Of a stretch of 7,289 nucleotides of DNA, positions 1 to 4,976 are shown piece by piece. The stretch's first letter is position 1. Each line of letters opens with the position of its first letter. The stretch covers positions 1-7,289 of the forward strand of contig CAYLKS010000098.1 of NCBI GenBank assembly GCA_964384205.1, read 5' to 3'. The position numbers and the translations under genes were made by a program. The notes under the pieces are model-generated. The model was not told the DNA's origin. It did not search any database and worked only from the letters and a program-made list of their open reading frames with translations. This DNA is from CAYLKS01 sp964384205 [NCBI: uncultured bacterium] (GTDB lineage: Bacteria; JAGOEH01).

Positions 1-246
1 ATCGCCACCATTATTGACAATAGTTCCTGCAGAAACCTTAATTTCTTTTAAAACTATTTTATCCTTTATTTCTGTTTTACCTCTTTTTTTTGAGAGATAT
101 TGGCAAACAGCAGCCGGTGTTATTCCAAGTTTTTCTGCTGCTTCTTTTTGTGTTAGTCCATAATCTTTTATCATGCTTTCTGCTATTTCTTTGCGTATAA
201 CTGGCAACCCATTCCACATCATGTATTCACAGCTTGTTCGTTTCAT
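1..246 (-). CDS. Archaeal XRE-type HTH transcriptional regulator, 3' end outside window
   Basis: The 82 visible codons give an N-terminal DNA-binding domain. It opens with MKRTSCEYMMWNGLPVIRKE. A helix-turn-helix follows at about residues 28-56: the first helix carries LTQKEAAEKLGI, the turn follows, and the recognition helix is TPAAVCQYLSKKRG. This layout (a Cys near the N-terminus, W and LP, then an XRE-like HTH ending in SxKRG) matches the archaeal predicted-regulator family I know as COG2522; the assignment is from memory. It is probably a cytoplasmic DNA-binding repressor or activator. The C-terminal part lies beyond the left edge, so ligand or metal sensing cannot be judged. The ATG at 246-244 is preferred because it gives the expected N-terminus and has a TATA-like element about 26 nt upstream, fitting a leaderless mRNA. 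GC is near 35%, clearly above the neighbouring YcaO gene. Whether it controls the adjacent cassette is unknown. Confidence 0.85.
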   Translation of the reverse strand, partial: MKRTSCEYMMWNGLPVIRKEIAESMIKDYGLTQKEAAEKLGITPAAVCQYLSKKRGKTEIKDKIVLKEIKVSAGTIVNNGGD

Positions 247-263
247 GCATTTAAGAATCAAAT

Positions 264-280
264 GTTTTATACTTATAATT
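264..280 (-). promoter_or_regulatory. TATA-like promoter of the HTH gene
   Basis: On the minus strand the stretch reads AATTATAAGTATAAAAC. Its centre is about 26 nt upstream of the ATG at 246, the spacing expected for an archaeal TATA box serving a leaderless transcript. The surroundings are AT-rich, so chance matches are possible. Confidence 0.5.
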
Positions 281-320
281 AACGATTGTTTACCTTTGTG
301 TTATATTTGTTGCAAAATAC

Positions 321-325
321 AAAAA
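321..325 (-). terminator. Possible oligo-T terminator after the YcaO gene
   Basis: The minus strand has GATTTTTG starting about 10 nt after the YcaO stop codon, and no strong hairpin is visible. Archaeal RNA polymerase can terminate at short T runs, and this one separates YcaO from the downstream HTH gene. In DNA this AT-rich the evidence is weak. Confidence 0.3.
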
Positions 326-335
326 TCAAATTATT

Positions 336-2126
336 TTAATAAAAACTTTCACCTATTTTTCTAAATATTTTGAAATACATTTGCTCTTGCTCCTCATTGC
401 ATGGTTCCATATCAAAGGGGTTGGATTTTAATTCGAAATTATTTTTGTTATTTATTACCTTTTTATCAATATAGTTTATATATCGTTTATAATTTTTTTC
501 GCTGTATTTTGTTGAATATAAAAATCTAAAAAACGGTGATTCTGTAGGTGGTTGAGTACTAATTTTTATATTAAGTTGAAAGTATTTCTTTGCATTTTCA
601 AGATCATTAATGGAAAGATAAAGAAAGGGAAGAATGTGAATTAAATTAACCCATTGAAAAAAAATCCCCTCCCTACTCATGGGAAAGACATAATGATTCA
701 GTTCTTTTGATAAAAAATTTTCTATGTTGTTAATTAATAAGGAAATTTGTTTTTTATCTTTTATCCATTTATCTTGGCTTACATATTTGTAGAAGTTTTT
801 TATTCCATAAAAATAATTAATTCTTTCATCAAAATTTTTTATATTAAAAATTTTACGTCGAAAAACATCAAAATCTGTTGATATTGGAGGTATTATCACT
901 CGGACGGTTGGAAATTTTAAAACTTTATTTGTAAAGTCAACAGCAAAGATATCCCAATTATTTTTTTTGCATATTTCGATAATTTCCTTAACATCATCAT
1001 AACAATCATTGTTTTTTGAAGATTTTAGATCATCTATTGATATTTTCTTCCCTTTTTCTAAAAAGGTTAAATCACCATAATAGTCATATTCTCTTGTAAG
1101 ATATTTGAAATCATTATCGGGACCTACATATTTATTTCCTAAATCAATCCAAGATTCGTATAAAGTTTGTAATTTTTCAATATCTTTTATTCCTGAGCTG
1201 ATCAAATCAACATATTCTGTTAGGGTCCTTATTATTGCCTCATTTATATCGAGATGAGAGCCAGCATCTATTCTTTTGTAATGGATGTTTCTTAATAATC
1301 TGTTTTTGCTGTCATCCAGATTGTGGTTAGTGAAAAGTATCCCAACAACAGGTATTTTAGAATTTAAAGAAAAATCCTTCATTTCTATATCTATATTTAA
1401 ATTTTTTAATAATTTAATATATCCTTGAATTTTTGCATTTTTAATAGATTCTAATTCAATTGTAGGGCATATAATTTTTTTTGATAAAATTTCATAAACT
1501 GCATGTCTTTCAAAAATTTCGCACGAGGCTTGAGTTATAGCTTCCTCCAAAGTATTTCCTGATGCCAAACCGTTTGACATGCTTAATATTTCAATAAGGT
1601 TTATTGGTAATTTTTCATATTGATTTTTATTTAATGAATATGCGTCAGCAACGGCATCGAGCAAATGCTCATTTTTTAAAATATCATAAGTTGTTTTCGA
1701 AATTTCCTCATTAAAATATTTCAATACATTTTTGTAAGTGACTGATTTATGATTTTTAACTTTCTCAAATCCGTTTAAAAAAGATCTGTCGACAAGAGTT
1801 GTCATTAATTTTTGAAATTTAGATGGTTCTCTAGGCAATGGTATCTTCATTAAAATAAATCCCGCGGAAAAACGTTCAGCCATTTCAGCATAAGCACTAG
1901 CTTTAGCAAGCAACTTCGAAGTTCCTTTACCACACTGGCTCCATCCTAAAACTTCGATAGACGCTAAGCCCGTATATATTGACAAGTCATTTGATGTTAG
2001 AACTTGCTCCCTATAAGAAATATCTAAACCAAGTTTTTTAAATCCTTCCTTAATTCTAGCAATTGTATTTTCTGGACTATCACATTTATATTCATTAAAA
2101 ATTTTAGGTGAACTTTTCAAAATCAT
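336..2126 (-). CDS. YcaO-domain protein, E. coli YcaO type, with C-terminal helical domain
   Basis: YcaO enzymes use ATP to activate backbone amides, giving azolines, thioamides or amidines. This 596-residue protein has the diagnostic ATP-binding motifs in order: GKGTSKLLAKASAYAEMAER at 66-85, SNGLASGNTLEEA at 184-196 followed by QASCEIFER at 199-207, and EAIIRTLTEY at 296-305. The GKG/ASA/E..ER and SNG..GNT..EA..Q...E.FER wording and the length resemble E. coli YcaO (about 586 residues) more than azole-forming YcaOs: no ocin-ThiF or E1-like part is fused, no PxPxP tail is present (it ends GESFY), and residues about 420-596 form a helical, TPR-like extension. VRVIIPPIS at 409-417 matches the conserved strand near the catalytic core's end. 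It starts 32 nt after the transglutaminase-fold gene, with its own TATA-like element. Substrate is unknown; no TfuA partner is visible, so the McrA thioglycine role has no local support. The base composition is extremely AT-rich. Confidence 0.88.
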   Translation of the reverse strand: MILKSSPKIFNEYKCDSPENTIARIKEGFKKLGLDISYREQVLTSNDLSIYTGLASIEVLGWSQCGKGTSKLLAKASAYAEMAERFSAGFILMKIPLPREPSKFQKLMTTLVDRSFLNGFEKVKNHKSVTYKNVLKYFNEEISKTTYDILKNEHLLDAVADAYSLNKNQYEKLPINLIEILSMSNGLASGNTLEEAITQASCEIFERHAVYEILSKKIICPTIELESIKNAKIQGYIKLLKNLNIDIEMKDFSLNSKIPVVGILFTNHNLDDSKNRLLRNIHYKRIDAGSHLDINEAIIRTLTEYVDLISSGIKDIEKLQTLYESWIDLGNKYVGPDNDFKYLTREYDYYGDLTFLEKGKKISIDDLKSSKNNDCYDDVKEIIEICKKNNWDIFAVDFTNKVLKFPTVRVIIPPISTDFDVFRRKIFNIKNFDERINYFYGIKNFYKYVSQDKWIKDKKQISLLINNIENFLSKELNHYVFPMSREGIFFQWVNLIHILPFLYLSINDLENAKKYFQLNIKISTQPPTESPFFRFLYSTKYSEKNYKRYINYIDKKVINNKNNFELKSNPFDMEPCNEEQEQMYFKIFRKIGESFY

Positions 2127-2148
2127 TATTGGTTGAATATAAGAAACA

Positions 2149-2157
2149 GTTTATAAG
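2149..2157 (-). promoter_or_regulatory. TATA-like element upstream of the YcaO gene
   Basis: CTTATAAAC on the minus strand is centred about 27 nt before the YcaO ATG and directly abuts the stop codon of the preceding gene. It would allow a leaderless YcaO transcript in addition to read-through from the transglutaminase-fold gene. No Shine-Dalgarno is seen in the 32-nt gap. Confidence 0.4.
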
Positions 2158-2158
2158 A

Positions 2159-3388
2159 TTACTTGATACTATTATAATTAATTTTAGCATCATTTAAAAA
2201 TTGTAAACTTTTCTTAAAATCTGATTTTTCAAAACATTCTATAGCTTTTTGTTGATAGATTAAAGCTTTTTTAAAATTAGCTTTCTTATTTCCGCTATAA
2301 TATTCCTTAGAAAGTTCCAAATAAAGCCTCCATGATTCTTCCATGTTTTGCAAAATATTATTTACATCTTTTAATGGTATTTTTATTGTTTTCTTTTTCC
2401 AGCATCTCAATATTGGAAAGCCTATCTTTTCTTTTTTAGAGATGTGGTAAGAATTAAATTCCTCAGGAACTTTTAAAATAATATCTTTTTTGTTACTGAT
2501 CCAAAACCAAGTATGCATCCCTCCATATTCTCCAAAACCATTCCCAGATACATCTTCGTTATCAATAGGAACTATCCTGAGTACTATACTTTCTTTTAAG
2601 GATCTTCCCACTGCTCCAGGTTGTGCAATTATCCATCCGTTTTCAGGACAATAAAAATCTGTGATATAATGTTGTGAATCTAGCCAAGTGTTTTTACTGT
2701 AATAAGATGGCGAGACAATCAAAACTCTAGAAGGAATGCCTCTAGATCGTAGTAAAGATACTATGAGATTAGCATTCCCCGCGCATGCTGCTCCAAAAAA
2801 CAATGCTGAAACTGCATCTTCTAATTGTAACCACATTTTATTTGAATAAAAAATTTTTCTAGTGACATAATACTTTGCAAATGCTCTTTTAATAGTATTA
2901 AAAAATAAGCCATGATAAGCATTCCAATATACTACTTTTTTTACAAACCATATTAAATCATCACTAAATCCTTTTAAAAATTTTGACATGATTCTTATAT
3001 AAAGATTATTGGATTGGATTGATTTGGTTGGTTTTAACCATTTCTTTATATTTATAGGCAATTCATTTTCTTTTGGAAAGAGTATTTTTTTATCAAAACC
3101 TTTGAAGATTTCTTTCTTTACCAGAACATCGTATTCTAAGATTATTTTTACTTCTTCATCTTTTTTTAGAGGGCGCAACCTAATCTTTATTGTGTTATTG
3201 CCATCTGTATCTTTATCAATTTTGTAAGATGCATATTTTCCTTTTATGTTAAAAAATAGTGGAATTTGATTTTTATAGATAATTGGAATCGAATGAATAA
3301 TATATTCAGATTTAGTGTTACTTAATGCTTTAATTTTTATAATATGTTCTCCTCTTAAAAGGTAAAATTTTACTATATCGCTATGCAT
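2159..3388 (-). CDS. Transglutaminase-like (cysteine protease fold) protein
   Basis: The core at about residues 185-262 is transglutaminase-like. The presumed nucleophile is Cys202 in AACAGNANLIVSLLRSRGIP, the helix typical of this superfamily. His240 lies in SQHYITDFYCPENGWIIAQP, which aligns with the usual HxWxEVYxPxxGWxxxDP. The position that normally holds the catalytic Asp before Pro is Gln256, so the triad looks like Cys-His-Gln unless Asp244 or another residue replaces it. Residues 1 to about 115 are rich in predicted strands, resembling a beta-sandwich N-domain. Residues about 345-409 are helical and TPR- or MIT-like. No signal peptide or membrane helix is seen, so it should be cytoplasmic. 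Superfamily members act as transglutaminases, peptidases (for example the lasso-peptide leader peptidase) or non-catalytic proteins. Position between a microprotein and a YcaO gene suggests peptide cleavage or binding, an inference. The ATG at 3388 fits a leaderless start. Confidence 0.8.
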   Translation of the reverse strand: MHSDIVKFYLLRGEHIIKIKALSNTKSEYIIHSIPIIYKNQIPLFFNIKGKYASYKIDKDTDGNNTIKIRLRPLKKDEEVKIILEYDVLVKKEIFKGFDKKILFPKENELPINIKKWLKPTKSIQSNNLYIRIMSKFLKGFSDDLIWFVKKVVYWNAYHGLFFNTIKRAFAKYYVTRKIFYSNKMWLQLEDAVSALFFGAACAGNANLIVSLLRSRGIPSRVLIVSPSYYSKNTWLDSQHYITDFYCPENGWIIAQPGAVGRSLKESIVLRIVPIDNEDVSGNGFGEYGGMHTWFWISNKKDIILKVPEEFNSYHISKKEKIGFPILRCWKKKTIKIPLKDVNNILQNMEESWRLYLELSKEYYSGNKKANFKKALIYQQKAIECFEKSDFKKSLQFLNDAKINYNSIK

Positions 3389-3412
3389 CTCTTAATATAT
3401 AATGTAAAACAA

Positions 3413-3427
3413 CTTTATAAATATAAA
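3413..3427 (-). promoter_or_regulatory. TATA-like promoter of the transglutaminase-fold gene
   Basis: The minus strand reads TTTATATTTATAAAG, with TTTATAAAG centred about 29 nt before the ATG at 3388. This suits a leaderless or nearly leaderless transcript. Only a weak AAGAG precedes the start, too close to act as a Shine-Dalgarno. Confidence 0.5.
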
Positions 3428-3459
3428 CAAACTTCTTGTAAGGTATTTAAAGAATTTTG

Positions 3460-3464
3460 AAAAA
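3460..3464 (-). terminator. Possible oligo-T terminator after the microprotein
   Basis: A TTTTT run on the minus strand begins 3 nt after the microprotein stop codon, inside an AT-rich gap of 79 nt before the next gene. It could give a short separate microprotein mRNA. Evidence is weak. Confidence 0.3.
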
Positions 3465-3467
3465 TAG

Positions 3468-3548
3468 TTATTCTTCTTCCTCTTCTTCCTCTTCTTTCTT
3501 TTTTATGGAAAGAAACTTACCATAGCTTAGAGAGTCATGTACCGCCAT
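3468..3548 (-). CDS. 26-residue microprotein with octaglutamate tail, candidate modification substrate
   Basis: This short reading frame encodes MAVHDSLSYGKFLSIKKK followed by eight Glu and a TAA stop. I do not recognise a family. Support for its being a gene comes from the expression signals: GGAGTG lies 7 nt before the ATG, a TATA box with a CGAAAA BRE-like element is correctly spaced, and a palindrome sits between them. It is the first gene of the minus-strand group and is followed by the transglutaminase-fold and YcaO genes. It has no Cys or Thr. Residues that YcaO-type or radical SAM chemistry could target are Ser6, Ser8, Ser14, Gly10, Tyr9 and Asp5. The KKK-E8 end is strongly charged and could serve as a recognition tail (a follower rather than a leader), since the plausible core lies at the N-terminus. 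Alternatives are a regulatory or leader peptide, or a chance frame through a GAA/GAG repeat. Function is unknown. Confidence 0.6.
   Translation of the reverse strand: MAVHDSLSYGKFLSIKKKEEEEEEEE
3471..3494 (-). repeat. GAA/GAG triplet microsatellite encoding the Glu tail
   Basis: On the plus strand, the 9-bp unit TTCTTCCTC occurs twice in tandem at 3474-3491 and is flanked by further TTC triplets. In the microprotein frame this is eight GAA/GAG codons. Slippage by 3 or 9 bp would alter tail length without a frameshift. Confidence 0.8.
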
Positions 3549-3555
3549 TATGTTT

Positions 3556-3561
3556 CACTCC
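3556..3561 (-). promoter_or_regulatory. Shine-Dalgarno of the microprotein gene
   Basis: GGAGTG is followed by a 7-nt spacer (AAACATA) and the ATG at 3548. GGAG pairs with the conserved archaeal 16S rRNA 3' end. It fixes the microprotein start, and it is the only convincing Shine-Dalgarno before any gene in the window. Confidence 0.65.
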
Positions 3562-3566
3562 ATACT

Positions 3567-3587
3567 AATATTGTAAGTTACATTATT
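3567..3587. promoter_or_regulatory. Palindromic candidate operator
   Basis: The core TGTAAGTTACA (3572-3582) is a perfect inverted repeat around a central G. Extending both arms gives 9 of 10 matched pairs over 21 bp; the one mismatch is 3571/3583. It overlaps the downstream edge of the microprotein TATA box and ends just before the predicted transcription start, where a dimeric repressor would block TFB or polymerase. It lies in the divergent region shared with the plus-strand radical SAM gene, so it could affect both. The binding protein is unknown. Confidence 0.5.
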
Positions 3588-3598
3588 TATAATTTTCG
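3585..3598 (-). promoter_or_regulatory. BRE plus TATA promoter of the microprotein gene
   Basis: On the minus strand CGAAAA (BRE-like, 3598-3593) directly precedes TTATAAAT (3592-3585). Initiation about 26 nt downstream falls near 3562, giving a leader of about 14 nt that just contains the Shine-Dalgarno. It is the best-formed archaeal promoter in this window. Confidence 0.6.
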
Positions 3599-3635
3599 TA
3601 TAATTTTTCCAAAAATAATAAAATGATAATTTCAT

Positions 3636-3647
3636 AAAATATATAAC
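3636..3647 (+). promoter_or_regulatory. TATA-like promoter of the B12-type radical SAM gene
   Basis: AAAATATATAAC is centred about 29 nt upstream of the ATG at 3672, which suggests a leaderless or nearly leaderless mRNA. A second TATA-like CATATAAC lies slightly closer. No Shine-Dalgarno precedes the start. Confidence 0.5.
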
Positions 3648-3671
3648 ATATAACTAAATTTTAAAAAGTAT

Positions 3672-4976
3672 ATGAGAGTCTTACTTTTAGGCCCATTTGT
3701 TTCAAAAAATCGAAGATTGGCGCCACCTTTAGGATTAGCATATATAGCCTCATGTTTAGAACAAGAAGGATATGATGTAAAAATTATCGATTCTTTAGTA
3801 TTAAAATATGGTTTGAAAGATATTATAAATATCATAAAAAGAAGTAATCCTGATGTTGTCGGAATAAGTACAGCAACTCAATTTATCAGTGATGCATATG
3901 AAATTGCAAGAATTTCTAAAGAACATAATCCAAATTGTCTTGTTGTTTTAGGTGGCCCTCATCCAACAGCCCTTCCAATAGAAACATTACGTGGCAATAA
4001 ATTTGTCGACGTTGTCGTTAAAGGTGAGGGGGAGATAACTTTTTTAGAATTATTGAAAAATAAGGAAAAAGGCAATTTTGATGGTATAAAAGGCATTTGT
4101 TATAGGATTAATGATAAAATTATTCAAAATGAAAATAGACCTTTTATTAATGATTTAGATAATCTTCCATTTCCTGCATATCATCTTTTACCTATGAACA
4201 AATATAGAGAACGCAGAAAGCTATCAATCAAAAAATCAGGAAAAGAGTATGGAGATATCTTTGGTTGTATCTCTTCATCTAGGGGTTGCCCATATAACTG
4301 CTCTTTTTGTGCATCGAATGTCATATGGGGCAGAAAATGGAGGCCACGTAGCGCTGAAAATATTGTTGAGGAAATGAAGTTATTAAATGATAAATATCAT
4401 GTGAAAAAAATTTATTTCGCTGATGATTTAACAACTCTCGATAAAAAAAGAATGGAGAAAATGTGCAAACTTATAAAAAAAGAAAAAATTGATATCTTGT
4501 GGTCTTGCCCTTCCCGTGTTAATTTAATAAATGGCGAATTGTGTTATATTCTTAAAAAAGGAGGGTGTAAAACAATTGGTTTAGGTATAGAATCTGGTGT
4601 TCAGAGTACTTTAGATTTTTTAAATAAACATATAACTTTGGACCAATCAAAAGCAGCTGTAAAAACTGCAAATAAAGCAGAATTACAAACAGAAAGTAAT
4701 TTTATAATTGGAGTTCCTGGAGAAACCAAAAGTATGATTAATCAAACCATATCTTTTGCTTTTTCAATCAATTTAGACTTTGTAAATTTTTCAATTTTGA
4801 CACCATTTCCAGGAACAAAAATATATAATTATGCTAGAGAAAATAATTTATTATTAACAAAAGATTGGTCAAAATATACAACTCTTGATCCGATAATCAA
4901 ACTCAAAAACATTACTCCTTTCGAATTAAAATTATTTTTTATAAGAGCTCACTTAAAATCAATTGTAAATAACTAA
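3672..4976 (+). CDS. Class B radical SAM enzyme with B12-binding-type domain
   Basis: This 434-residue protein has two domains. Residues 1 to about 130 form a cobalamin-binding-type Rossmann domain with the landmarks PPLGLAYIASCLEQEGYDV (18-36), DVVGIST (61-67), VLGGPHPTALP (92-102) and VVKGEGE (115-121). As usual for this class, no DxHxxG lower-ligand motif is seen, so cobalamin would bind base-off. The radical SAM core from about residue 195 has Cys206, Cys210 and Cys213 in RGCPYNCSFC, which ligate the 4Fe-4S cluster that cleaves SAM, then IYFADD (247-252), LGIESG (304-309) and GVPGET (347-352). Family members methylate unactivated carbon or phosphorus, or catalyse cyclisations; several modify RiPP peptides or McrA. 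The substrate here cannot be read from sequence. The gene is divergent from the microprotein and overlaps the convergent methylthiotransferase by 4 bp. Alternatives include lipid or cofactor biosynthesis. Confidence 0.88.
   Translation: MRVLLLGPFVSKNRRLAPPLGLAYIASCLEQEGYDVKIIDSLVLKYGLKDIINIIKRSNPDVVGISTATQFISDAYEIARISKEHNPNCLVVLGGPHPTALPIETLRGNKFVDVVVKGEGEITFLELLKNKEKGNFDGIKGICYRINDKIIQNENRPFINDLDNLPFPAYHLLPMNKYRERRKLSIKKSGKEYGDIFGCISSSRGCPYNCSFCASNVIWGRKWRPRSAENIVEEMKLLNDKYHVKKIYFADDLTTLDKKRMEKMCKLIKKEKIDILWSCPSRVNLINGELCYILKKGGCKTIGLGIESGVQSTLDFLNKHITLDQSKAAVKTANKAELQTESNFIIGVPGETKSMINQTISFAFSINLDFVNFSILTPFPGTKIYNYARENNLLLTKDWSKYTTLDPIIKLKNITPFELKLFFIRAHLKSIVNN

Noticed and set aside
247-335. 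Possible att or direct repeat shared with the right-hand gap (6206-6322)
   Set aside because: The best shared string I saw was the 7-mer CTTTCAC, which is within chance expectation; there is no integrase or tRNA.
173-364. Plus-strand 63-codon frame
   Set aside because: It runs antisense through the HTH start, its promoter gap and the YcaO 3' end; the translation is low-complexity and has no start signals.
336-2126. McrA thioglycine-forming YcaO
   Set aside because: No TfuA partner or mcr gene is visible, and the motifs and C-terminal extension look more like E. coli YcaO.
3009-3227. Plus-strand 72-codon frame
   Set aside because: It lies entirely antisense to the transglutaminase-fold gene; the Phe/Ser-rich translation is typical of the reverse complement of Lys/Glu-rich coding.
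3537-3626. Plus-strand 29-codon frame antisense to the microprotein promoter
   Set aside because: It has no Shine-Dalgarno or spaced TATA element, its composition is that of random AT-rich DNA, and it conflicts with the better supported microprotein promoter.
3632-3835. Minus-strand 67-codon frame
   Set aside because: It is mostly antisense to the start of the B12-type radical SAM gene and would run through that gene's promoter.
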